From Aromatoleum tolulyticum (GTDB taxonomy: Bacteria > Pseudomonadota > Gammaproteobacteria > Burkholderiales > Rhodocyclaceae): a stretch of 64,000 nucleotides of DNA. The DNA is taken from positions 186,001 through 250,000 of the forward strand of contig NZ_FTMD01000001.1 of the NCBI RefSeq assembly GCF_900156155.1. Direction: 5' to 3'. Positions 56,870 through 64,000 of this stretch are shown piece by piece (positions within the stretch are counted from its first letter, which is position 1; the number at the start of each line of letters is the position of its first letter). Made by a program: the position numbers and the translations under genes. The notes below the pieces were generated by a model. That model made no database searches, had not been told where the DNA came from, and saw only the letters and a program-made list of their open reading frames with translations.

Positions 56870-57658
56870 ATGAAGCGGACGCATGCGCGGGCGTGGCGGA
56901 ACCTCTTCCTGGCGGGCGCGATGGCGCTCGCCACACTCGGAACAGGGATGGCCCTGGCGGAGGGCAAGGCGGCAGTGTTCGAGGGCAAGCCGGTCAAGAT
57001 CGGCCAAGGCACGGCCCATACGGTGGTCCGCACCGGTGCCGACGGCGCGGTGGCTGCGATCGGCGTGGTGTTCACGGAGGGCATGCTCGACGGGCTGCCC
57101 GTGGCGGCGCCCGGCGCCAACCCGCTCTTCTCTTACGTGCTGGGCATGCCGGCGAAGGGACCGAAGACGGCCGTCGATCACGTGATGATCGACTGGGAAT
57201 CGCTGGGCCATCCGCCACCGCAGGTCTACGACGTGCCGCATTTCGATTTCCATTTCTACGTCGTGAGCCGCGAGGAGGTGTCGAAGGTCCGTTTCAATGG
57301 CCCGAACGACTCGGCCGATCCGGGCCAGCAGCCGCCGGCCGAACTGATGCCGGCCGGCTACATCCTGCCGCCGGGCACTGCCGTTCCACGCATGGGCGTG
57401 CACGCAATCAACCCGACCGCGCCCGAGTTCCAGAAGCAGCCGTTTACCGCGACCTTCATCTACGGCTACTACAAAAAACGCCTGACCTTCGTGGAACCGA
57501 TGGCATCGCTCGAATTTTTCAGGTCGAAACCCTCGTTTTCGGCCCCGGTGCCACGGCCCGCGAAATACTCGAAGAGCGGCACCTATCCGTCGCGCTACAG
57601 CGTCGGCTATGACGACGCGAAGAAGGTCTATGAGGTGATGCTCGAGGAGCTGCGCTAG
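56870..57658 (+). CDS. Secreted protein of the DUF5602/TTHB210-like type
   Basis: 262 residues with a signal peptide (MKRTHARAWRNLFLAGAMALATLGTGMALA). The core (about 35-200) has TVVRTGADGAVAAIGVVFTEGMLDGLP, then HVMIDWESLGHPPPQVYDVPHFDFHFYVVSR, with a conserved His-rich PHFDFHFY stretch, and MGVHAINPTAPEF, suggesting a metal or ligand site. This matches my recollection of DUF5602/TTHB210-like secreted proteins of unknown function. It has its own promoter and no operon partner. Confidence 0.7.
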   Translation: MKRTHARAWRNLFLAGAMALATLGTGMALAEGKAAVFEGKPVKIGQGTAHTVVRTGADGAVAAIGVVFTEGMLDGLPVAAPGANPLFSYVLGMPAKGPKTAVDHVMIDWESLGHPPPQVYDVPHFDFHFYVVSREEVSKVRFNGPNDSADPGQQPPAELMPAGYILPPGTAVPRMGVHAINPTAPEFQKQPFTATFIYGYYKKRLTFVEPMASLEFFRSKPSFSAPVPRPAKYSKSGTYPSRYSVGYDDAKKVYEVMLEELR

Positions 57659-57732
57659 TCGCTACGTCCCTCACCCACCCCACACGCGCCGAGATGCAGG
57701 GGAACATGCCGAGCGGGCTCGCGGCGCAGGAT

Positions 57733-57990
57733 TCAGTCGTAGTGACCGCGCACCTGCGCGATGATCACCTCGTCGTCGATGACCTTGTAGACGATACGGT
57801 GCTCGTCGTCGATGCGCCGCGACCAGTAGCCGCTGAAGTTGAACTTGAGCGCCTCGGGCTTGCCGATGCCGTCGTAGGGATCGCGCAGGATGTCGCGGAT
57901 CAGCGCGTTGATGCGCTTGAGAATCTGCTTGTCGTTCTGCTGCCAGTAGAGGTAGTCCTCCCAGGCTTGCGGATGGAACGTGAGCCTCAT
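57733..57990 (-). CDS. yoeB: YoeB-type toxin (ribosome-dependent endoribonuclease)
   Basis: 85 residues. RelE/YoeB fold: LTFHPQAWEDYLYWQQNDKQILKRINALIRDI, GIGKPEALKFNFSGYWSRRIDDEHRIVYKV and the catalytic C-terminus RGHYD with H83 and Y84. Cleaves mRNA at the ribosomal A site when freed from YefM. Overlaps the antitoxin gene by four bases. Confidence 0.95.
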   Translation of the reverse strand: MRLTFHPQAWEDYLYWQQNDKQILKRINALIRDILRDPYDGIGKPEALKFNFSGYWSRRIDDEHRIVYKVIDDEVIIAQVRGHYD

Positions 57991-58244
57991 TCGTCGATCA
58001 ATTCTCTTTTCACCAGATTGCGCCGGTTTTCGATGTCGTCGATGGCCTTCATCAACCGCATCGCATTCTTCGGATGGCGCAGCAGGTGCGCCGTCTCCAT
58101 CAGCGATTCGTACTCGCGCATCGACATCAACACCGCGGCTTCGGCCTTTTGCCGGGTGATTATTGTAACGTCATAGTCATTGACCACGCGATCGAGTTCG
58201 GAGGCGAGGTTGTTACGCGCTTCGGTATAGGTAATGGCTCGCAT
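57987..58244 (-). CDS. yefM: YefM-type antitoxin
   Basis: 85 residues, Phd/YefM family: MRAITYTEARNNLASELDRVVNDYDVTIITRQKAEAAVLMSMREYESLMETAHLL forms the DNA-binding N-terminal domain and the C-terminal helix neutralises YoeB. It is the first gene of the pair and sits behind a TGTGCA/TGCACA operator. Confidence 0.95.
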   Translation of the reverse strand: MRAITYTEARNNLASELDRVVNDYDVTIITRQKAEAAVLMSMREYESLMETAHLLRHPKNAMRLMKAIDDIENRRNLVKRELIDE

Positions 58245-58254
58245 CGCGGCACCT

Positions 58255-58290
58255 GCACAACAAATTGAACATGTGCAGATTATTGCACAT
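58255..58290 (-). promoter_or_regulatory. Predicted YefM-YoeB operator
   Basis: A perfect 7-bp inverted repeat ATGTGCA-gattat-TGCACAT (58271-58290) lies 27 bases before the yefM start, with a third half-site TGCACA at 58255-58260. Paired core hexamers of the TGTACA type are the known YefM autorepression sites in E. coli, so autoregulation is inferred. Confidence 0.6.
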
Positions 58291-58317
58291 ACTCAAGCAC
58301 GACAGAAGGCGAACCCT

Positions 58318-59100
58318 TCAGTCCTCCAACGGACGCTCCGGGTGCAGGCGTCGCCACAGCTCGGGCATCGCCTCAGCGGCGCGCAGGCGCAGGCGGTGCG
58401 TGACGATTTCGCTGACTTCGGTGTCGCCGGGATTGATCTCGACGCTCGGCACGCCGATTTCCCTCGCCCACCACACCGGCCCCGCGATGTAGGGAAACAC
58501 GCTGGTCGTGCCGATCGACACGACCAGCTCGAGGCCGTGCGCGATCAGGGACTCGAGCCGATGGAGCCCCTCTTCGGGCAGCATCTCGCCGAACAGCACG
58601 ACGTCGGGCCGCAGCACGCCGCCGCATTTCGGGCACGCGGGCGGCAGCTGCAGGCCGGAATAGTCGGCCACGCTGCGCCGGTGCCTGCAGTCCATGCAGC
58701 GCAGGTGATGCACGGTGCCATGGATCTCGATCAGGTTGCGCGAACCGGCATCGCGGTGCAGGCCGTCGACGTTCTGCGTCAGCACCCACACGCCCGGCTT
58801 CTCGTGCTCCAGCGCCGCGATGATGCGGTGCGCGATGTTGGGCTGCGCACCGCGGCAATTGGCCTCGATCTGCGCGATGTACTTCCAGGCGATGTCGGGC
58901 CGGCGGTTCATCATCTCGCCCGACAGCGCCTCTTCGATCAGCAGGCCCTCGTCGGTGAGGCGCTCGTGGTACAGGCCGCCGATGCCGCGATAGGTCGGCA
59001 GGCCGGAGTCGGCCGAGATACCCGCACCGGTGATGAAGAGGATGCGCCGGGCGTCGGCGATCAGGCGCGCGACGCGGTCCAGGGTCTGGGCGCCGCTCAT
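58318..59100 (-). CDS. cobB: NAD-dependent protein deacylase (sirtuin)
   Basis: 260 residues from ATG 59100. GAGISADSGLPTYRG (NAD-binding), TQNVDGLHRDAG, IHGTVHHLRC (catalytic His), two zinc CxxC motifs (CMDC and CPKC) and PDVVLFGEMLPE. Removes acyl groups from lysines using NAD. Its start overlaps the stop of the molybdopterin oxidoreductase by four bases, so the two are translationally coupled. Confidence 0.94.
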   Translation of the reverse strand: MSGAQTLDRVARLIADARRILFITGAGISADSGLPTYRGIGGLYHERLTDEGLLIEEALSGEMMNRRPDIAWKYIAQIEANCRGAQPNIAHRIIAALEHEKPGVWVLTQNVDGLHRDAGSRNLIEIHGTVHHLRCMDCRHRRSVADYSGLQLPPACPKCGGVLRPDVVLFGEMLPEEGLHRLESLIAHGLELVVSIGTTSVFPYIAGPVWWAREIGVPSVEINPGDTEVSEIVTHRLRLRAAEAMPELWRRLHPERPLED

Positions 59101-61172
59101 GCCTTGCTCACCTCGACGAGACAGTCGTAGAAAGTCGGCCCGCCACCGATGTCGGTCAGCGCGGGCGAAGTCACGGCGTTGGCGTTCTCGCCGTCGCCCG
59201 AGAGCTTGCGCCACCATACCGAGGGACACACGACGAGCCCCGGCCGCACGCGCTCGGTTACGACCGCCTGCGCATGGAAGGCGCCGCGGTCGTTGAAGAT
59301 GCGCAGGCGTTCGCCCGCCACGATGCCGCGCCGCGCGGCGTCGTCCGGGTGGAGTTCGAGTTTCGGCCCGCCCTCCTGCTCGCGGAAGCGCGGCAGGTTG
59401 GCGAAGCTGGTGTTGAGGAAGTTGCGCGCCGGCGGCGAGATCATCGCCAGCGGATAGCGCGCCGCGAGCGCCGGACTGCTGACCGGCGACTCGTGCGGCG
59501 GCACCCAGCCCGGCAGCGGGTCGAAGCCGCGCTGCGCGAGCGATTCCGACCAGAACTCGCACTTGCCCGAGGGCGTCGGGAAATTGCCCTTGGCGAAGGG
59601 CGCGAACGGGCGCGGCAGGTTCAGGCGCGCCCAGCCGCGCGCCCTCAGGGTCTCCGGATCGAGGCCCAGCGCGCGGTTGTCGCGCCGGTTGAAGGCCTGC
59701 GCGGCGATCTCGTCGTCGGACTCGAACAGCGCCGCATCGGTGAAGCCGAGGCGCGCGGCGAGCAGCCGGAACACCTCGCTGTTGGGCTTCGCCTCGCCCA
59801 GCGGCGCGATCGCCGGCTCGTTGGTCAGCGCGTAGAGGTGGCCGTAGGCCTTGTGCACGTCGCGGTGTTCGAGCTGGGTCGTCGCGGGCAGCAGGATGTC
59901 CGCGTAGTCGGCGGTGTCGGTCTGGAAGAGCTCATGCACGACGCAGAAGAGATCCTCGCGCAGGAAGCCTTCGCGCACGCGCGTGCCGTTCGGGGCGACC
60001 GCGAGCGGGTTGGAGTTGTACACGTACAGGGCACGGATCGGCGGATCGTCCGCGGTGAGCAGCGCCTCGCCTATCGTCGCCATGTTGATCGTGCGCGGCG
60101 CGCGCGCATGGTGCGCCGTGTACAGGTCGGGGCGCTCCAGCGCCTGCTGGTCGACCGGGAAGTTGCCCGAGGTCGACAACAGCGCGCCGCCCGCCGGATG
60201 GCGCCACGCGCCGATGAGCGCCGGCAGGCAGGCGATGTTGCGCATCACCGTGGCGCCGCCCGCGCAGCGGTTGAGGCCGTAGTTGAGGCGGATCGCCGCG
60301 GGCTTCACGCTGCCGTACTCGCGTGCGAGCGCGCGGATCGTGTCGACCGGCAGCCCCGTCAGCGGCGCCGCCCATTCCGGCGTGCAGGGCTGCACGCGCT
60401 CGGCGAGCGCGTCGAAGCCGAGCGTATGGGCGTCGATGTAGTCGCGGTCGATGAGGCCGTCGGCGATCAGCACCTGCATCATCGCGAGCGCGAGCGCGCC
60501 GTCGGTGCCGGGCCACGGTGCGAGGTGCAGGTCGCACTTCTCGGCGGTCTGCGAGCGCCACGGGTCGATGCACACGAGCTTGGCGCCGCGCCGCTTTGCT
60601 TCGAGGATGTAGCGCCAGCCGTGCAGGTTGGAGACGACCGGGTTGCCGCCCCAGATCAGGATCAGCTTCGCGTCGACGATCGCCTCGGGGTCCATGCCCA
60701 CCGAGGCGCCCATCGTCGCCTTCCAGCCCGCCGCGCCGGCCGACGCGCAGATGGTGCGTTCGAGCAGCGATGCGCCGAGACGGTGGAAGAAGCGGCGGTC
60801 GATGCTTTCGCTTTGCACCAGGCCCATCGTGCCGGCGTAGCTGTAGGGCAGGATCGCACGCGGGTCGTCGGCGGCGATTGAGGCGAACTTGTCGGCGATG
60901 GTCGCGAGCGCCTCGTCCCACGAGATGCGCTCGAAGCACCCCTCGCCCTTGCGGCCGACGCGCTTCATCGGGTGCAGCAGGCGCTGGTCGGAATAGACGC
61001 GTTCGAGGTAGTGCGCGACCTTGGTGCACAGCGCGCCGTTCGTGAAGGGCAGGTCATCGGCGCCCCGGATCTTCACCGCCCGGCCGTCCTCGACGGTGAC
61101 CTCCATCGCACAGGTGTCGGGACAGTCGTGCGGGCAGGCGGCACGGACGACCTTGCTGGCGGCAATGCTCAT
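59097..61172 (-). CDS. Molybdopterin oxidoreductase (DMSO reductase/CISM family)
   Basis: 691 residues from ATG 61172 (AGGAG just upstream). N-terminal 4Fe-4S motif C13-x3-C17-x3-C21...C49 (CPHDCPDTC...GALCTK), then the bis-MGD domains with ILIWGGNPVVSNLHGW and the C-terminal molydop-binding domain (about 575-690). There is no Tat or Sec signal, so it is cytoplasmic. Where Fdh enzymes carry Cys/Sec the region reads ICASAGAAG (142-150), so the Mo ligand is unclear. Electron-transfer subunits are absent. Substrate unknown. Confidence 0.9.
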   Translation of the reverse strand: MSIAASKVVRAACPHDCPDTCAMEVTVEDGRAVKIRGADDLPFTNGALCTKVAHYLERVYSDQRLLHPMKRVGRKGEGCFERISWDEALATIADKFASIAADDPRAILPYSYAGTMGLVQSESIDRRFFHRLGASLLERTICASAGAAGWKATMGASVGMDPEAIVDAKLILIWGGNPVVSNLHGWRYILEAKRRGAKLVCIDPWRSQTAEKCDLHLAPWPGTDGALALAMMQVLIADGLIDRDYIDAHTLGFDALAERVQPCTPEWAAPLTGLPVDTIRALAREYGSVKPAAIRLNYGLNRCAGGATVMRNIACLPALIGAWRHPAGGALLSTSGNFPVDQQALERPDLYTAHHARAPRTINMATIGEALLTADDPPIRALYVYNSNPLAVAPNGTRVREGFLREDLFCVVHELFQTDTADYADILLPATTQLEHRDVHKAYGHLYALTNEPAIAPLGEAKPNSEVFRLLAARLGFTDAALFESDDEIAAQAFNRRDNRALGLDPETLRARGWARLNLPRPFAPFAKGNFPTPSGKCEFWSESLAQRGFDPLPGWVPPHESPVSSPALAARYPLAMISPPARNFLNTSFANLPRFREQEGGPKLELHPDDAARRGIVAGERLRIFNDRGAFHAQAVVTERVRPGLVVCPSVWWRKLSGDGENANAVTSPALTDIGGGPTFYDCLVEVSKA

Positions 61173-61295
61173 GACGACTCCTGAATCCTGCCGGGCCGCA
61201 CGGTGCGCACCGGCCTGCAACCATCGGGCGGCAATCCCGGCGTTACGCTCGCCACCGGCCGCGAGCCGGCCAACGGGGGCCGACCCTCCGCATGT

Positions 61296-61925
61296 TCAGC
61301 GCTGCTTCGCGGCGGCGCTGCTCAATTCCACGTAGCGGGCGCGGTCGGTCTCGAAACGCGCGCGCGTTGCTTCGAGCTCGCGCGTCTTCTCCTCCATGAG
61401 CCGGCTCTGCGTCACCAGCTCGCTGTCGATCGAGCGCAGGTTGGCGGCGAGATCGCGCGGCAGGTCGCGCCCCTTGTGGAACTCGGCCTCCTTCTCGAAG
61501 CGCTGGCGCTTCGTGCGCAGCTCCTTGTCGCGCTTGCGCACTTCTTCGATGCTGCGCTCGATGTCGCCGATCTCGCGGTCGCGGCGGCGATCGAGGTCCT
61601 CGACGCTCGCATAGGTGTCGAGCAGGGCCTGATCGAGGCGGCGCTGTTTGGCCTGGCGCAGCTCGTCGTCCTTCTTCTGCTGTTCCACGGCCCTGCGACG
61701 CGCGATTTCGTCGGCACTCAGCGGCGCGGAAACCTCGCGCTTGATCGAGCCCTGCGGGCCCATCTCGCGATACGCCCGCCCATAGCAGGCCTGCGGGAGC
61801 ACATCGCCACACTGGCGCCGGCCATCGGCATCCTCGCAGCAATACACCTTCGCACCGGCCGTGTTCGCCAGCGTCAGGCCCAGCAGGAGCGCGGCGAGAA
61901 ACTCAGGACTGCGTCGCGATGCCAT
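61296..61925 (-). CDS. Secreted DUF4124-like coiled-coil protein
   Basis: 209 residues with a signal peptide ([25 protein letters not shown]). After it, [24 protein letters not shown] has four clustered Cys typical of DUF4124-like proteins; the remainder (about 70-205) is a long charged coiled coil ([19 protein letters not shown]). Periplasmic; role unknown. Its first 23 bases overlap the end of pyrE, suggesting co-translation. Confidence 0.75.
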   Translation of the reverse strand: MASRRSPEFLAALLLGLTLANTAGAKVYCCEDADGRRQCGDVLPQACYGRAYREMGPQGSIKREVSAPLSADEIARRRAVEQQKKDDELRQAKQRRLDQALLDTYASVEDLDRRRDREIGDIERSIEEVRKRDKELRTKRQRFEKEAEFHKGRDLPRDLAANLRSIDSELVTQSRLMEEKTRELEATRARFETDRARYVELSSAAAKQR

Positions 61926-62550
61926 AGGTGTTCCGGTAGGCCTGCACGGCCTCGAGGTTGGCGGCCAGCTCCGGACTGTCGCCCAGATAGCCGATCAGGT
62001 CTTCGAGCGTCGCGACGGCGACGACGGGGATGCCGAAGCTTTCGCGCACTTCCTGTACCGCCGATTTCTCGCCCTTGCCGCGTTCCATGCGGTCGAGTGC
62101 GATGACGACGCCGGCCGGTTCGGCACCCGCGCCGCGGATGATGTCGACCGATTCGCGCACCGAGGTGCCGGCCGAGATCACGTCGTCGAGGATCAGCACG
62201 CGGCCCTCGAGCGGCGCGCCCACAAGGGTGCCGCCTTCGCCGTGGTCCTTGGCCTCCTTGCGATTGAACGCGAAGGGCAGGTTCACACCCTGCTCGGCCA
62301 GCCGGATCGCGACACCCGCGACCAGCGGGATGCCCTTGTAGGCCGGGCCGAAGAGCATGTCGCAGGGCACGCCCGCGGCGACGATCGCGCGCGCGTAGAA
62401 GCCGCACAGCTCGCGGAACGAGCTGCCGTCGTCGAACAGTCCGGCGTTGAAGAAGTACGGCGAATTGCGGCCCGCCTTGGTCACGAAGGACCCGAAGCGC
62501 AGCACGCCCTTGTCGCAGGCCAACGTGATGAAATCCCGGCTAAAATCCAC
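61903..62550 (-). CDS. pyrE: Orotate phosphoribosyltransferase
   Basis: 215 residues. PRTase motif [17 protein letters not shown] (PRPP-binding), [16 protein letters not shown] and [31 protein letters not shown] (catalytic loop). Makes OMP from orotate and PRPP in pyrimidine synthesis. Divergent from the exonuclease gene with only 33 bases between starts. Confidence 0.97.
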   Translation of the reverse strand: MDFSRDFITLACDKGVLRFGSFVTKAGRNSPYFFNAGLFDDGSSFRELCGFYARAIVAAGVPCDMLFGPAYKGIPLVAGVAIRLAEQGVNLPFAFNRKEAKDHGEGGTLVGAPLEGRVLILDDVISAGTSVRESVDIIRGAGAEPAGVVIALDRMERGKGEKSAVQEVRESFGIPVVAVATLEDLIGYLGDSPELAANLEAVQAYRNTYGIATQS

Positions 62551-62583
62551 GCTCTTGCTTCCAGTTCTGGGTTATCCGGCCGA

Positions 62584-63366
62584 ATGTTACGCATCATCAC
62601 CCTAAACCTCAACGGCATCCGATCGGCCACCACCAAGGGCTTCATCGACTGGCTCGGCGCACAGCATGCGGACATCGTCTGCCTGCAGGAATTGAAGGCC
62701 CACGCGGGCGACCTCAGCGACGCGATGCGCACGCCGGCCGGCTACACCGGCTACTTCCACCACGCCGAGAAGAAGGGCTACAGCGGCGTTGGCGTATATG
62801 CGCGGCGCGCGCCCGACCGCGTTGTCGAGGGGCTCGGGATCGCCGACATCGACGCCGAGGGACGCTTCCTGCAGCTCGATTTCGGGCAGCTGTCGGTCGT
62901 GTCGCTGTACCTGCCCTCCGGATCGAGCTCCGAGGAGCGCCAGCAGATCAAGTTCAGCTTCATGGAGCGCTTCCTGCCGCACATGGAAAAACTGCACGCG
63001 AGCGGGCGCGAGGTCGTGATCTGCGGCGACTGGAACATCGCGCACAAGGAGATCGACCTCAGGAACTGGAAGTCGAACCAGAAGAACTCCGGCTTCCTGC
63101 CCGAGGAGCGCGCGTGGATGACGCGCGTGCTCGACGAGCAGGGCTGGATCGACGTCTACCGCCGCCTGCATCCCGACGCCACCGACGCCTGCTATACGTG
63201 GTGGTCGAACCGCGGCCAGGCGTGGGCGAAGAACGTCGGCTGGCGCCTCGACTACCAGCTCGCGACGCCGGGCATCGCCGCGACGGCGCGCGAAGCGCGG
63301 GTGTACAAGGAGCAGCGCTTCTCCGACCACGCGCCGCTCACGGTCGATTACGACTGGGCCGGCTGA
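62584..63366 (+). CDS. xth: Exodeoxyribonuclease III
   Basis: 260 residues from ATG 62584. AP-endonuclease/EEP fold: LNLNGIRSA, VCLQELKA (metal Glu), YSGVGVYAR, ICGDWNIAHKEIDLRNWKSN (Asp/Asn) and SDHAPLTVDY (catalytic Asp-His). Base-excision repair of abasic sites. Its last 19 bases overlap the convergent glycosyltransferase gene. Confidence 0.95.
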   Translation: MLRIITLNLNGIRSATTKGFIDWLGAQHADIVCLQELKAHAGDLSDAMRTPAGYTGYFHHAEKKGYSGVGVYARRAPDRVVEGLGIADIDAEGRFLQLDFGQLSVVSLYLPSGSSSEERQQIKFSFMERFLPHMEKLHASGREVVICGDWNIAHKEIDLRNWKSNQKNSGFLPEERAWMTRVLDEQGWIDVYRRLHPDATDACYTWWSNRGQAWAKNVGWRLDYQLATPGIAATAREARVYKEQRFSDHAPLTVDYDWAG

Positions 63367-64000
63367 GCGCGCGTCACGAAGCCGCGGTAAAGGGTCTCCA
63401 GCGCCCGCACGTACGCCGGCCCGTCCATGATCGGCGAAGCCTGCAGCCTCGACCTGAGGCCGGCCCGCAATGTCGCGAGCGCATCGAGGTCCGCGGCAAT
63501 GCGTCGTGCCGCGTCGATGCAGGCGTCGGGGCAGTCCGCAACGAATTCCGGCAAGCCCAGGTTCGACATGATCGACACGCCGCCGTTGCTCGCCTGGGTG
63601 GGCCCCTTCATCGTCACGACGGGAACGCCCATCCATACGGACTCCAGCGTCGTCGTGCCGCCCGAGTACGGGAAAGCGTCAAGGCCGACATCGAACCTGT
63701 CGTAGAGCGACAGATAGTCGCGGTAGGCGCCCGGCTCGACGAGTTCGACACGGCCGGCGAGCCCGCGACCAGCGAAGAAGAGTTCCAGATCCTGCCGCGG
63801 CGCGCGACCCCACACGACCATCAGCAGGCGGGACCCGGGAACGGCAGCGAGGATGCGGGCGTAGAGATCGAGCTGCGTCGGGGTCAGCTTCGCCAGGTTA
63901 TGAACGCAACCGAAGGTCACATAGCCGTTCGCGCGCGCCGGCAGGGGGGCGATCGCCGGCTCGTCGTCGGGCTCGTAACACCACTGACACGCAGGCAGGC
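63348..64000 (-). CDS. SPINDLY-type O-GlcNAc transferase, C-terminal part (partial)
   Basis: The frame is open to the window edge, so the N-terminus (probably TPR repeats) lies beyond 64000. The visible 216 residues include LPARANGYVTFGCVHNLAKLTP (UDP-GlcNAc-site region), RLLMVVWGRAPRQDLELFF, and YDRFDVGLDAFPYSGGTTTLESVWMGVPVVTMKG, the diagnostic OGT/SPY C-terminal motif (D-L/A-PYxGxTTTxxxLWMGVPVVT). Such bacterial enzymes glycosylate protein Ser/Thr, sometimes flagellins or adhesins. It overlaps xth by 19 bases tail to tail. Confidence 0.88.
   Translation of the reverse strand, partial: LPACQWCYEPDDEPAIAPLPARANGYVTFGCVHNLAKLTPTQLDLYARILAAVPGSRLLMVVWGRAPRQDLELFFAGRGLAGRVELVEPGAYRDYLSLYDRFDVGLDAFPYSGGTTTLESVWMGVPVVTMKGPTQASNGGVSIMSNLGLPEFVADCPDACIDAARRIAADLDALATLRAGLRSRLQASPIMDGPAYVRALETLYRGFVTRAQPAQS

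Overview
The window is a dense, high-GC chromosomal segment from a betaproteobacterium. Gene content and order point to Rhodocyclales/Zoogloeaceae (Azoarcus, Aromatoleum or Thauera type): a ybgC-tolQRAB-pal-cpoB-queE-queC block, recA-recX-lptB-rpoN-hpf-ptsN-hprK, a HAAT-type (liv) transporter beside an acyl-CoA synthetase, and an FNR-like box before a two-component system. The genus is an inference from gene content; no rRNA gene is present. I see no insertion sequence, prophage, integrase or CRISPR array. About 94% of the DNA is coding, and many neighbours overlap by 1-32 bases.

Layout. 1-4 kb: the end of cysN, a nitronate monooxygenase-like flavoprotein, and an NfeD protease/slipin pair. 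4-8.5 kb (minus strand): an AEC transporter, then STAS-repeat protein-hslV-hslU-pagL, which reads as one transcription unit. 8.7-15.2 kb: the Tol-Pal envelope system followed by the queuosine genes queE and queC. 15.3-18.2 kb: a histidine kinase and a double-receiver response regulator behind a predicted FNR/ANR class II promoter. 18.2-18.5 kb: two tRNA-Lys genes (UUU and CUU anticodons) with their own promoter and terminator. 18.6-27.1 kb: a PAS/degenerate GGDEF/EAL protein, an acyl-CoA synthetase and a five-gene branched-chain amino-acid-type ABC transporter, one of whose ATPases has Arg in place of the Walker A Lys.

27.1-38.4 kb: a FapA-like protein (minus), thiL-pgpA-pncC, recA-recX, lptB-rpoN-hpf-ptsN-hprK and ilvA. 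38.4-50.7 kb: housekeeping genes (formyl-THF cyclo-ligase, Slt transglycosylase, NDUFA9-like protein, GST, cca, MidA-type methyltransferase, pteridine reductase, ttcA, FHA protein, YqaA-like protein, RidA). 50.8-56.6 kb: a 1299-residue flavin/Fe-S/CCG fusion oxidoreductase and an MsbA-like exporter. 56.8-64 kb: a secreted DUF5602-like protein, a YefM-YoeB toxin-antitoxin pair with a visible operator, a molybdopterin oxidoreductase-sirtuin pair, pyrE, an exodeoxyribonuclease III and the end of a SPINDLY-type O-GlcNAc transferase.

Most of the window is ordinary core genome. No complete new defence or biosynthetic system is visible. The points most worth a second look are the FNR-box kinase with its Glu-substituted second receiver, the duplicated helical-STAS protein upstream of hslVU-pagL, the Walker A K-to-R LivF, and the translationally coupled Mo-enzyme/sirtuin pair.
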